From Nocardioides sp. (GTDB lineage: Bacteria > Actinomycetota > Actinomycetes > Propionibacteriales > Nocardioidaceae): DNA of 64,000 nucleotides. The notes under the pieces were generated by a model that did no database searches, was not told the DNA's origin, and saw only the letters and a list, made by a program, of their open reading frames with translations. Location of the stretch: positions 1 through 64,000 of the forward strand of contig JBAOIH010000003.1 of NCBI GenBank assembly GCA_037045645.1, in the 5' to 3' direction. Of this stretch, positions 44,606-53,519 are shown in pieces (position 1 is the first letter of the stretch; each line of letters begins with the position of its first letter). Both the position numbers and the translations under genes were made by a program.

Positions 44606-45143
44606 CGTCGTCAGGCAGCACCAAACGGATGGTCGTCGTCCACCTGCCGGGCCGGGGATCACCGTGTCCTGGGTCACGCTCGGTCGCGCCCGGCAGGGGT
44701 TCGTACGGCCCTGGCGTGGCGAGGGGGACGCAGTCGACACCGGCAGGGTTGAGCGCCTGATATTCACGTCCCTCTTCGTCGTAGACGAACGCGCGACAGC
44801 CCGCCACGACCTGATCCGGCGCAGCCTCCCAACGCAGCTTGAACGCCACTGCGCGACCCTGCGCGGGCGGGTCGACCCAGTCCAGGTCGCCGTCGGCCGT
44901 GGCGTTGCCGACCGACTCCAGCTTCACCCGCAGTTCGCGGTGCATGCGGCCCAGGATGTCCTCGTACGACGAATCGAGTTCCGCCCACTCGCCCACGTCG
45001 ACGCGTTCTTGCACGGTGACCTTCTGGGCACGCTGCAGATCGAGCACCCGGTCGGCACCGCCCGCCGCGAAGACTCCTGCCGCCAGCGGCAGCGCGAGCA
45101 GGCCCCAGAGATTGCGGCGCCACCAGGATCCTGAGTCGTTCAC
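44538..45143 (-). CDS. Membrane-anchored hypothetical protein (third gene of a coupled trio)
   Basis: 201 aa, N-terminal helix at about 11-28, the rest extracytoplasmic with Trp/Glu-rich beta segments (LRWEAAPDQVVAGCRAFVYDEEGREYQ, LRLQWTGPDALEF). Its ATG overlaps the upstream stop by 4 bp. No known family. Confidence 0.7.
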   Translation of the reverse strand: MNDSGSWWRRNLWGLLALPLAAGVFAAGGADRVLDLQRAQKVTVQERVDVGEWAELDSSYEDILGRMHRELRVKLESVGNATADGDLDWVDPPAQGRAVAFKLRWEAAPDQVVAGCRAFVYDEEGREYQALNPAGVDCVPLATPGPYEPLPGATERDPGHGDPRPGRWTTTIRLVLPDDVTAQVLRLQWTGPDALEFRLPG

Positions 45144-45760
45144 CGGGTCACCTCCTCCAGCGGCTGCTCGCGGCGGTCGGGCTCGTCGAACGAACCGCGT
45201 ACGGCCACCACACTCACCGGATCCCGGGACCCGACAGCGTCCTCGGCCACTTGCGAGATGCCGAGGTCGACGCGCGCCACATCGTCACGACGGTGGGCAC
45301 CTTCCGGGATCGCGCCCCTGGCGACCAGCAGCACCGCTCCCGCCAGCGCCCGTGTCGGCAACTCGAAACAGGCCGTGGCGTGCCAGTCCAGCCCGGTGGG
45401 CGCCACCCCCGGATAGCAACTCAACCGCGAGCTCGGCCAGTATTCGCGCCCGTCATCGGTCTGGATCTGCAGGCCACCGATCCGCATCGGCTCCGTGCGA
45501 GCCCGCACCGTGAGGTCGACCAACACGAACGTGCCCGTCGTACGCACACTCGGCAACCCCGCGATGCGCAACTCCTGGGCGAACCGCACCTCGTCGGCCG
45601 TCACGTCCGCGTACCGCAACTCGACGGTGGTGCCAACCCGGGCGTCTCGGATGAACGGGTCACCGGAGAGTTGCTCGGTCGAGTAGGTGGCGTTGATCCA
45701 ACGTCCCAGTCCCAGCGCCAGGACCAGCAGCACGCTCGTACGCAGCCAGCCCGCCCTCAC
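45140..45760 (-). CDS. Membrane-anchored hypothetical protein (second of trio)
   Basis: 206 aa from the GTG at 45760, which overlaps the upstream stop (GTGA). One N-terminal helix (LRTSVLLVLALGLGRWI), then a beta-rich exported domain with TTGTFVLVDLTVRARTEP and DGREYWPSSRLSCYPG, a layout like DUF4352-type telomeric-repeat-binding-like domains. Function unknown. Confidence 0.7.
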   Translation of the reverse strand: MRAGWLRTSVLLVLALGLGRWINATYSTEQLSGDPFIRDARVGTTVELRYADVTADEVRFAQELRIAGLPSVRTTGTFVLVDLTVRARTEPMRIGGLQIQTDDGREYWPSSRLSCYPGVAPTGLDWHATACFELPTRALAGAVLLVARGAIPEGAHRRDDVARVDLGISQVAEDAVGSRDPVSVVAVRGSFDEPDRREQPLEEVTR

Positions 45761-46308
45761 GACCGGATCTCCACGTCGTAGTCGCCGCTGTGCACCGGCT
45801 TGTCGTAGTACCACTCCTTGGTGAAGAGCCGGAAACGTTCGTCGTCACGGAAGTCGAACTGCGCCACGCCGACTCGGACCTGACGACGCTGCCAGGCTCC
45901 GTCCTGTTGGGCGCAGACGGCGACGTCGTACTCGACGCCTGGCTGCAACAGGTCGATCAGGCTGCCGTCTTGTCGCGAGAGGACCGTCGCGGGCATCTGA
46001 CCGGGCGGCGGGTCGATCACCCCCGCATCCTGGAACAGCACGGCCTCGGCGAGGGTCTTGGCGAACACCGGCTGCTGGGCATCGACGGTCACCTTGCCCA
46101 ACGCACACAGGATCTTGTTGCCCTCGTCGGGCGTCATCACGGGGTCCAGCGTCGACACCTGACGCACCTTCTCGATCTCGATCTCGAACGGCCGAGCGGT
46201 CACCGTATTGCCGGGCTCGAGGTCGTGCTCGGTGCGATCCACCGCGCGGTCCAGACCCCCGAACGGCGCAGAGATCGCCAAGGCGATCAGGAGCAGACCC
46301 ATCCCCAC
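45757..46308 (-). CDS. Membrane-anchored hypothetical protein (first of trio)
   Basis: 183 aa as drawn. An N-terminal helix (GLLLIALAISAPFGGL) is followed by an exported domain (VTARPFEIEIEKVRQVSTL, VGVAQFDFRDDERFRLF). A different frame just upstream encodes DENERRSAASWLAERTPGQW, which would make a sensible cytoplasmic N-terminus from a GTG near 46382, so a one-base error near 46,300 is likely and the true protein about 25 residues longer. Confidence 0.65.
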   Translation of the reverse strand: MGMGLLLIALAISAPFGGLDRAVDRTEHDLEPGNTVTARPFEIEIEKVRQVSTLDPVMTPDEGNKILCALGKVTVDAQQPVFAKTLAEAVLFQDAGVIDPPPGQMPATVLSRQDGSLIDLLQPGVEYDVAVCAQQDGAWQRRQVRVGVAQFDFRDDERFRLFTKEWYYDKPVHSGDYDVEIRS

Positions 46309-46427
46309 TGGCCCGGCGTACGCTCAGCCAGCCACGACGCAGCAGATCTGCGCTCGTTCTCATCGGCATCCGGGGTGGGCACGGACCCAAGTCTGCCCGT
46401 TGCACCCGACGGCAACCGCCCCCGGTC

Positions 46428-47993
46428 TCAGCTGAATTCGCGCTTGAGGATCTTGCCAGTGGCCGTCATCGGCAACGAGTCGACGAACTCCACGATGCGG
46501 GGGTACTTGTACGCCGCCATCTGCTCCTTGCCCCACGCGATCAACTCGTCCTCGGTGACGGTGGCGCCAGGCTTGCGGATGACAACGGCCTTGACCTCCT
46601 CGCCGTGGCTTTCGTGCGGCACTGCGATCACCGCGGCCAGCGACACGTCGGGGTGAGTGAGCAGCACTTCTTCGATCTCGCGGGGATAGACGTTGAAGCC
46701 GCCGCGGATGATCATGTCCTTGGAGCGGTCGACGATGTAGTACCACCCGTCCGCGTCCTTGCGAGCCAGGTCCCCCGAACGGAACCAGCCGTCCACGATC
46801 GCCTCGGCGGTGGCCTCGGGGCGTTGGTAGTAGCCCTTCATGATGTTGTCGCCCTTGATGGCGATCTCACCGACCGTGTCGGGCGCGTCCTCGAGGTCCT
46901 CCCGTACGCCCGGCTCGGGATTGATCAGTTTCATCTCGCAACCCGGCACGGGGGTGCCGATCGACCCGACGCGTACGGCCGCGCCGAGCCGCGAGAAACT
47001 CGCGACCGGCGACGTCTCCGAGAGCCCGTACCCCTCCAAGATCACGACGCCGAAGCGCTTCTCGAACTCCTTGTGCACCTCGACGGGCAGGGCCGAGCCG
47101 CCGGCGACGGCGACACGCAGGTTGGCCCTGACCTTCGCCGGGTCGACACCGCTGTCCTCCAGCGCACCGAGCAGGCCCCAGTACATCGTGGGGACGCCGC
47201 CGAAGAAGGTGACACCTTCCTTGTCCATCAACTGCAGCGCGGGCACGGCTTCGAACCTGGGCAACATGACCACCGTCCCGCCGTACGCGAAACCACCGTT
47301 CATGATCACGGACTGGCCGAAGGAGTGGAAGAGCGGCAGCACGCAGAGATAGGTGTCGGGATCCTGCGGATCGGCGTTGAAGAGCTCGGTGCCCAGGCTC
47401 GCGTTGCTGATCATGTTGCGGTGCATCAACTCGGCGCCCTTGGGCTGGCCGGTGGTGCCGGAGGTGTAGAGGATGACGGCTGTGTCGTCGTCATCAGTCG
47501 GCACCGTGTCGAAGGTCGGCGCCTTGCCGTGGAGTGCCTGCCCCAGCGTCTGCGCGCCTTCGATCGGCGAATCGGCCGCGGGGTCCACGGTGATCAAGAA
47601 GAAGTCCTCGCAGGCGTCGGTCTCCTGGAATCCCGCCCAGCCCTCGGCACCGATCGCCAGCTCCGGGGTGCCCTGGAAGCAGAAGTACGCCTTCGCGTCA
47701 CTGTCGGCGAGGTGGTAGGCGACCTCGCGGCCCTTGAGCAGCACATTGAGCGGAACCACGGTCGCGCCAGCTTTGAGGATGCCGTAGTAGACGATCGGGA
47801 AGAACGGCAGGTTGGGACAACTCAGCGCGACCTTGTCGCCCGGCTCGATGCCGCGCTCGGTGAGCGCGTTGGCCACCTGGTTGGCGGCGCCGTTGACCTG
47901 GGCGTACGACAACCGCAGGTCGCCGAGCACCACCGCGGTGCGGTCGGGAAAGTCACGGGCGGAGTCTTCGAGCAGCGAGGCGAGGTTGGTCAT
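46428..47993 (-). CDS. Long-chain fatty-acid--CoA ligase (AMP-binding)
   Basis: 521 aa. Motifs: LYTSGTTGQPKGAELMHRN (P-loop), GYGLSETSPV, DGWFRSGDLARKD, and the catalytic Lys near the end in PMTATGKILKREF. This is the FadD-like acyl-activating family; chain length is not determined by sequence alone. Confidence 0.92.
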   Translation of the reverse strand: MTNLASLLEDSARDFPDRTAVVLGDLRLSYAQVNGAANQVANALTERGIEPGDKVALSCPNLPFFPIVYYGILKAGATVVPLNVLLKGREVAYHLADSDAKAYFCFQGTPELAIGAEGWAGFQETDACEDFFLITVDPAADSPIEGAQTLGQALHGKAPTFDTVPTDDDDTAVILYTSGTTGQPKGAELMHRNMISNASLGTELFNADPQDPDTYLCVLPLFHSFGQSVIMNGGFAYGGTVVMLPRFEAVPALQLMDKEGVTFFGGVPTMYWGLLGALEDSGVDPAKVRANLRVAVAGGSALPVEVHKEFEKRFGVVILEGYGLSETSPVASFSRLGAAVRVGSIGTPVPGCEMKLINPEPGVREDLEDAPDTVGEIAIKGDNIMKGYYQRPEATAEAIVDGWFRSGDLARKDADGWYYIVDRSKDMIIRGGFNVYPREIEEVLLTHPDVSLAAVIAVPHESHGEEVKAVVIRKPGATVTEDELIAWGKEQMAAYKYPRIVEFVDSLPMTATGKILKREFS

Positions 47994-48003
47994 GGAGCCA
48001 AAC

Positions 48004-48450
48004 CTATTCCCGCGGCCCCCGATCAGTCAGCACACGGTCCGCCCGCTTGAGGTCGGATCGGATCGAACGCCTGGCCAACGCTCCTGCGGCTCGCGCCGGA
48101 GCCGACCAGACACCGCTGCCGTGGATCGCGCCTTCGGCGACGACTCGCGACCCGGTCGGGGTCGCGACGAAACGAAGCGTGAGGATCCCGGTGACGCCAC
48201 GCCACCGCCCCTGCTCGGAGAAGAGTCGAAATGGCTTGAGTTCGGTGATCTCCATGTGCGGCTTGACGCCGGCCATCGTGGTGTCGCGCCATCGCATGCC
48301 CGGATGCGGCGCTTCGGACTTGTCGTCCAGCCGCACGCTGAGCAGGGATGCCTGCCACTCGGGCCGATTGCGCGGCTCGACCAGATATCTGAACGCGACG
48401 GAGGGCGGGTGGGCGAAATCGACGGCGGTCGCGAACCGGACCGTCGCCAT
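48004..48450 (-). CDS. SRPBCC (START-like) family protein
   Basis: 148 aa. Polyketide-cyclase/START-like fold: ATAVDFAHPPSVAFRYLVEPRNRPEWQ, then MRWRDTT and VTGILTLRFVATPTGSRVVAEG. Ligand unknown. Its ATG overlaps the purC stop by 1 bp (TGATG), so it is co-translated with purC. Confidence 0.85.
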   Translation of the reverse strand: MATVRFATAVDFAHPPSVAFRYLVEPRNRPEWQASLLSVRLDDKSEAPHPGMRWRDTTMAGVKPHMEITELKPFRLFSEQGRWRGVTGILTLRFVATPTGSRVVAEGAIHGSGVWSAPARAAGALARRSIRSDLKRADRVLTDRGPRE

Positions 48451-49346
48451 CAGAAGGACTGACCCGTGAGGCGCTCGTACGCCTCGAGATAACGCGCGCG
48501 CGTCCGCTCGACGACCTCGCCGCTCAGGCTGGGTGGCGCGGTGTCACTGGCGCGGTCCCAGCCCGACTCGGGTGACAGCAGCCAATTGCGCACGATCTGC
48601 TTGTCGTACGACGGCTGAGCCCGCCCGGGCTGCCAGTCGTCGGCGGGCCAGAAGCGGGAGGAGTCGGGGGTCAACACCTCGTCGGCGAGCACTATCTCGT
48701 GGTCGCCGCGACGGCCGAACTCGAACTTGGTGTCGGCCAGGATGATGCCGCGTTCGCGCGCGATCTCCTCGGCGCGTGCGTATACCGCCAGAGTCAACTC
48801 GCGCAGGATCGCAGCGTCGTCGCGCCCGATCGTCTGCTCGACCGTGACGTAGTCCACGTTCTCGTCATGATCGCCCAAAGCGGCCTTGGTCGCAGGCGTG
48901 AAGATCGGGGTCGGCAGTCGGTCGCCGTCGCGCAGATCCGCGGGGAGGTCGACTCCACAGACCGCGCCGGTCGCCTGGTAGTCGAGCAGTCCGGAGCCGG
49001 TGAGATAGCCACGCGCCACACACTCGACCGGGAACATCTCCAGCGGCTCGCAGATGACCGCTCTGTTTCGCACGGCGTCGGGCACCTCGGTGCTGACGAT
49101 GTGATTGGGGACCAGATCGGCGACCTGCTCGAACCACCACAGGCTCATCCGGGTCAAGATCTCGCCCTTGTCGGGAATCTCGGGGCTCAGGATGTGATCG
49201 AAGGCCGAGATCCGATCGGACGCGACCATCAACAGTTTGCCGGCGTAGGGCCCCTCCTCGAGTCGGTAGAGGTCGCGGACCTTCCCCGAGTGCAGATGGG
49301 TGGCGCCTGTGATCGGCGTCGCGGGAGGGATGCTGAGCTCGGCCAC
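48450..49346 (-). CDS. purC: Phosphoribosylaminoimidazole-succinocarboxamide synthase
   Basis: 298 aa. It begins with HLHSGKVRDLYRLEEG, then VASDRISAFDHIL, ECVARGYLTGSG and LADTKFEFGRRG, all SAICAR synthetase motifs. It joins CAIR and aspartate. Confidence 0.96.
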   Translation of the reverse strand: MAELSIPPATPITGATHLHSGKVRDLYRLEEGPYAGKLLMVASDRISAFDHILSPEIPDKGEILTRMSLWWFEQVADLVPNHIVSTEVPDAVRNRAVICEPLEMFPVECVARGYLTGSGLLDYQATGAVCGVDLPADLRDGDRLPTPIFTPATKAALGDHDENVDYVTVEQTIGRDDAAILRELTLAVYARAEEIARERGIILADTKFEFGRRGDHEIVLADEVLTPDSSRFWPADDWQPGRAQPSYDKQIVRNWLLSPESGWDRASDTAPPSLSGEVVERTRARYLEAYERLTGQSF

Positions 49347-49407
49347 GGATCGAGCCTAGTTGCTGGCCGCACACGTACGCCGACCGGACGCGGCCTAGTG
49401 TGGCTGC

Positions 49408-49716
49408 ATGGCCATCGTGAAGATCAACGCGATCACTGTCCCTGCTCCGGCGGCTGAGGAGTTCGAGCGCCGCTTCGGCGCCCGCGCCGGGGTCATCGAC
49501 GGCTCGCCGGGTTTCCTCGGCTTCCAGCTGCTGCGCCCCACGGAGGGCGAGTCTCGCTACTTCGTCGTGACGCACTGGGAGGACGAGGAGTCGTACGCTG
49601 CCTGGCGCGACGGCGACGCCCGCGCGTCCCACAAGGGCGAGCACGGCACGCCGGTGGCCTCCGGCGCCGACCTGCTGGAGTTCGACGTGGTGATGGACGT
49701 ACGCCCGACCGCGTGA
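49408..49716 (+). CDS. Antibiotic-biosynthesis-monooxygenase family protein (IsdG/MhuD-like)
   Basis: 102 aa. ABM fold: MAIVKINAITVPAPAAEEFERRF, GFLGFQLLRP, FVVTHWEDEESYAAWRDGDARASH. The Asn-7, Trp and His positions used by MhuD/IsdG for haem breakdown appear to be present, so a haem-degrading role is plausible but not proven. Confidence 0.8.
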   Translation: MAIVKINAITVPAPAAEEFERRFGARAGVIDGSPGFLGFQLLRPTEGESRYFVVTHWEDEESYAAWRDGDARASHKGEHGTPVASGADLLEFDVVMDVRPTA

Positions 49717-49739
49717 GGTGACGGCGGCATGGCGTTACT

Positions 49740-49815
49740 AACTAAGGCAGTTCGGGCCAGCGCCGCCCGCGCCCGAGCGTGGCGGCGCTCGCCGAAGTCG
49801 CCAACTGCCTTAGTT
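49740..49815. repeat. Long nested inverted repeat
   Basis: Outer arms AACTAAGGCAGTT (49740-49752) and AACTGCCTTAGTT (49803-49815) are perfect over 13 bp. Inside them AGCGCCGCC pairs with GGCGGCGCT, also perfectly. The whole could fold as a 76-nt stem-loop. Between convergent genes it may be a bidirectional terminator; it lacks a T-run, so a small mobile or structured-RNA element is possible. Confidence 0.75.
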
Positions 49816-49877
49816 CGGAACGTCAACCGGGGATCGCCGCGTCCGCGACCGTGCGGCTATCCGACGGGTCGGTCGAC

Positions 49878-51296
49878 TCACAAGATCGCACCCGGCTGAT
49901 AGGCCGCAGCCTCGGGGTAGCGCGCGGCGACCTTGTCGATCCGGCGTACGACGGCCTGCGTCTGCGCGACCGCTGCCCCGGTGAACTCGATCGGGGCGGC
50001 GACCAGTGACTCGATCTGCTCACGGGTGAGGCCGAGGCGCTCGTCCGTCGCGAGTTTGGCGAAGACGTCGTTGTCGGCCTGCCCCTGCCGCATCGCCAGG
50101 GCCGTGCCCACGGCCGCCTCCTTGATCGCCTCGTGGGCGGCCTCGCGGCCCACCCCGTTGCGTACGGCCGCCATCAGCACCTTGGTCGTGGCCAGGAACG
50201 GCAGATAGCGGTCGAGTTCGCGCTGGATCACCGCGGGGAACGCGCCGAACTCGTCGAGCACCGTAAGGAAGGTCTGGAACAGGCCGTTGACGGCGAAGAA
50301 CGCGTCGGGCAGGGCGACCCGGCGTACGACCGAGCACGAGACGTCGCCTTCGTTCCACTGGTCACCGGCGAGTTCGCCGAGCATCGAGAGGTAGCCCCGC
50401 GTGATCACCGCGAGACCGTTGACGCGCTCGCAGGAGCGGGTGTTCATCTTGTGCGGCATCGCCGACGAGCCGACCTGGCCCTCCTTGAACCCCTCGGTCA
50501 CCAACTCGTTGCCGGCCATCAGCCGGATCGTCGTCGCCAGGTTGGAGGGCGCCGCAGTGACTTGCACCAGTGCCGAGACCACATCGAAGTCGAGGCTGCG
50601 GGGATAGACCTGCCCGACACTGGTCAGGACCCGGTCGAAGCCGAGGTGCTGCGCCACGCGCTGTTCCAACGCGTCCAACTTCGACGCATCGCCGTCGAGG
50701 AGATCGAGCATGTCCTGCGAGGTTCCCATCGGGCCTTTGATCCCGCGCAGCGGATAGCGCGCACTCAACTCCTCCACACGTTCGAGGGCGAGCAGCAATT
50801 CATCCGCGACGGTCGCGAAACGCTTGCCGAGGGTCGTGGCCTGGGCAGCGACGTTGTGCGAACGTCCCGCCATCACGGTGGCTTCGTGCTCGGCGGCCAG
50901 CCGCCCCAGGCGTACGAGCGTCGCGACGATCCGGTCCCGCACGAGCGCCAGGCTCTGCTTGATCTGCAGTTGCTCGACGTTCTCGGTCAGGTCACGGCTG
51001 GTCATGCCTTTGTGGATGTGCTCGTGCCCGGCCAAGGCGGAGAACTCCTCGATGCGCGCCTTCACGTCGTGGCGGGTGATCTGCTCGCGCGCGGCGATCG
51101 AGGCCAGGTCTACCTGCTCGACGACCTGCTCGTACGCCGCGATCACCTCGTCCGGGACGTCGATGCCGAGGTCCTTCTGTGCCTGCAACACCGCGATCCA
51201 GAGCTGGCGTTCGAGCACGATCTTGTGCTCCGGCGACCAGATCCCACGCAACTCGGGGGAGGCATATCGGGTGGCCAAGACGTTGGGAACGGTCAC
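49878..51296 (-). CDS. purB: Adenylosuccinate lyase
   Basis: 472 aa. Fumarase-superfamily signature GSSAMPHKMNTRSCERV, and HEHIHKGMTSRDLTEN upstream. It acts twice: SAICAR to AICAR and adenylosuccinate to AMP. Confidence 0.96.
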   Translation of the reverse strand: MTVPNVLATRYASPELRGIWSPEHKIVLERQLWIAVLQAQKDLGIDVPDEVIAAYEQVVEQVDLASIAAREQITRHDVKARIEEFSALAGHEHIHKGMTSRDLTENVEQLQIKQSLALVRDRIVATLVRLGRLAAEHEATVMAGRSHNVAAQATTLGKRFATVADELLLALERVEELSARYPLRGIKGPMGTSQDMLDLLDGDASKLDALEQRVAQHLGFDRVLTSVGQVYPRSLDFDVVSALVQVTAAPSNLATTIRLMAGNELVTEGFKEGQVGSSAMPHKMNTRSCERVNGLAVITRGYLSMLGELAGDQWNEGDVSCSVVRRVALPDAFFAVNGLFQTFLTVLDEFGAFPAVIQRELDRYLPFLATTKVLMAAVRNGVGREAAHEAIKEAAVGTALAMRQGQADNDVFAKLATDERLGLTREQIESLVAAPIEFTGAAVAQTQAVVRRIDKVAARYPEAAAYQPGAIL

Positions 51297-51450
51297 AGCC
51301 CGCAGCCTATCGGCGGGCCTGGCTCGCGACGGGTCCGGCTGTCGGCGGATCTGCCCTCACCAGGCCGTGATCTGGCGATGCCGCTCGTTTCCTTGGGTTT
51401 GCCTTGCCTCGCCAGGTTTCATCTCATGCACTCATGGGAGGATGGACCGC

Positions 51451-52155
51451 ATGTCCCAGAGCCTGCTTCGTGGTCTCTCGGCTCTTGAACTGATCCAGGC
51501 CGAGCCTCGCGGCGTGTCCGAACTCGCCCGCGAGCTCGGCGTCGACAAGGCCGGTGTGAGCCGGGTGCTCGCCGGTCTCGCGCGTGAGGGCTGGGTGCAG
51601 CGCACCGGGACACGGTATGTGCTGGGCCCGCGCGCCCTGGGCATGGGCTGGGGCGCCCCGGCCGACATCCTGGGCTATGTCACCGACATCGTGGGCGGGA
51701 TCGGTCGTCGACTCGGCGTCACCGCGGTCGCGTTGAAACTGACCGGGCTGTCGGCCCAGCCGTTGGCGACATGGCAGGGACCGGAGTTTCGCGAAGCGAT
51801 GCAGCGACCGGCACCGTTCGCCCACGCCGTACGCACCGCCGGTGGTGTCGCATTGTTGTCGCAGTTGAGCGACCAGGCGCTCAAGGCAGCCGTGGACTCG
51901 GCCGACTGGGCCGGGCTGAGCCCCGACGCACCCAGTTCGTGGGAGCAACTGCTCCCCCTCATCGCCCGGTTGCGAGCGGGCGACGTCGTCGTCGAGCACG
52001 CGTGGTCGGTCGAGGGGCTCTCGTGTGTGGCGTCGGCCTGGCCGGCGCTGGGACTGGAAGCACCCACCGCCCTCGCGGTGGTCGGACCGACGATGGTGAT
52101 CGCACCCCGCGAAGAAGAAATCTCCTCGGACGTACGCGCGACCGTGGTCGGCTGA
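51451..52155 (+). CDS. IclR-type HTH transcriptional regulator
   Basis: 234 aa from the ATG at 51451, 9 bp after GGGAGG. An N-terminal winged helix (LLRGLSALELIQAEPRGVSELARELGVDKAGVSRVLAGL) is typical of IclR proteins, and the C-terminal effector domain is short for the family. The target is unknown. It faces purD tail to tail. Confidence 0.8.
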   Translation: MSQSLLRGLSALELIQAEPRGVSELARELGVDKAGVSRVLAGLAREGWVQRTGTRYVLGPRALGMGWGAPADILGYVTDIVGGIGRRLGVTAVALKLTGLSAQPLATWQGPEFREAMQRPAPFAHAVRTAGGVALLSQLSDQALKAAVDSADWAGLSPDAPSSWEQLLPLIARLRAGDVVVEHAWSVEGLSCVASAWPALGLEAPTALAVVGPTMVIAPREEEISSDVRATVVG

Positions 52156-52159
52156 GCGG

Positions 52160-53404
52160 TCAGGAGAGTCCAGCAGCGCGGGCCGCTATGTCGCGGCGCC
52201 ACTGTGCACCCGGGAAGGTGATCGACGCGACCCCCTCGTACGCCTTGGCGCGTGCGTCCGCCACGTCGGCACCCGTCGCGGTGACGGCCAGGACGCGACC
52301 TCCGGCGGTGATCAACTCTCCCACCAGGTCGGCGGTCCCGGCATGGAGCACGTGCACGTCGGGCTCCCGGTCGAGCGTCTCGGTGCCGACGATCACGTCG
52401 CCGCTGCTGCTCGACGCCGGATACCCGGCGCTGGCCATCACCACGGTGACGGCGGCGCCCGGCTTGAATCTCGGCGGCTCCACGTCCGCGAGATGCCCCG
52501 TTGCGGCGGCGTACAGGATGGGCCCCAGTGGGCTGTCGAGAAGCGCCAGGATCGACTGGGTCTCGGGGTCACCGAAGCGGGCGTTGAACTCCACCACTCG
52601 GGTGCCCTTGGAGGTGAGCGCGAGACCGACGAAGAGCAGGCCTGCGAACGGTGTGCCTCGTGCGGCCATCTCGTCCAGCGTCGGCTGGACGACACTGCTC
52701 AGCACCTCGTCGACCAACGTTTCGGGCGCCCAGGGCAGCGGTGTGTAGGACCCCATGCCGCCGGTATTGGGTCCCTCGTCGCCGTCGAAGATCCGCTTGA
52801 AGTCCTGTGCCGGTTGCAGCGGATAGGCCGCCGCGCCATCACAGATCGCGAAGAGCGACACCTCGGGACCGTCGAGATATTCCTCGATCACGACCCGATC
52901 GCAACCCTCGGCGTGTGCGATCGCGGCGTCCCGATCGTCGGTGACCACGACCCCTTTTCCTGCCGCGAGTCCGTCCGCCTTGACCACGTACGGCGCCCCG
53001 AAGTCGTCCAGGGCAGCCTCGACCTCGGCTTTGGTGGTGCACGAGTGCGATCTGGCCGTCGGTACGCCAGCGGCTGCCATCACGTCCTTGGCGAACGACT
53101 TCGAACCCTCCAGCACCGCCGCCTCTCGCGAGGGGCCGAAGCAGGCGATGCCAGCCTCCCGTACGACGTCGGCGACACCGGCGACCAGTGGCGCCTCGGG
53201 GCCGATCACGACGAGGTCGGCGTGGATCTGCTGCGCCAGCGCGGCGACCGCCACACCGTCGAGCGGATCGAGGTCGTGCAGGGTCGCGAGCCGCCCGATG
53301 CCGGGGTTGCCCGGCGCGGCGTGGAGTTGCGCACCCGGCTCGCGCGACAGCGCGAGAGCCAGCGCGTGCTCGCGGCCGCCGGTGCCGATGATCAGGGTCT
53401 TCAC
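52160..53404 (-). CDS. purD: Phosphoribosylamine--glycine ligase
   Basis: 414 aa. ATP-grasp enzyme: KTLIIGTGGREHALA, FGPSREAAVLEGSKSFAKD, YVVKADGLAAGKGVVV, NTGGMGSYTPLPW and EFNARFGDPETQ. Second step of purine synthesis. Confidence 0.96.
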   Translation of the reverse strand: MKTLIIGTGGREHALALALSREPGAQLHAAPGNPGIGRLATLHDLDPLDGVAVAALAQQIHADLVVIGPEAPLVAGVADVVREAGIACFGPSREAAVLEGSKSFAKDVMAAAGVPTARSHSCTTKAEVEAALDDFGAPYVVKADGLAAGKGVVVTDDRDAAIAHAEGCDRVVIEEYLDGPEVSLFAICDGAAAYPLQPAQDFKRIFDGDEGPNTGGMGSYTPLPWAPETLVDEVLSSVVQPTLDEMAARGTPFAGLLFVGLALTSKGTRVVEFNARFGDPETQSILALLDSPLGPILYAAATGHLADVEPPRFKPGAAVTVVMASAGYPASSSSGDVIVGTETLDREPDVHVLHAGTADLVGELITAGGRVLAVTATGADVADARAKAYEGVASITFPGAQWRRDIAARAAGLS

Positions 53405-53430
53405 GGGAGGCGAGCCTACGCAGCCCCGGT

Positions 53431-53519
53431 CGCCGGGGGTTGAGCGGACCCAGGTGCGCTCAACCCCCGGCGAACCGGGGGCTGAGCGGACAAAACGGGG
53501 GCTGAGTCCGCCCGCTCAG
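53431..53519. repeat. REP-like palindromic repeat, copy A
   Basis: A perfect 16-bp hairpin CGCCGGGGGTTGAGCG/CGCTCAACCCCCGGCG (53431-53472) followed by two more CGGGGGCTGAG units running into the SDR stop codon. Same word family (GGGGGTTGAGCGGAC) as the repeats at 56.7, 58.0 and 62.2 kb. Confidence 0.8.
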
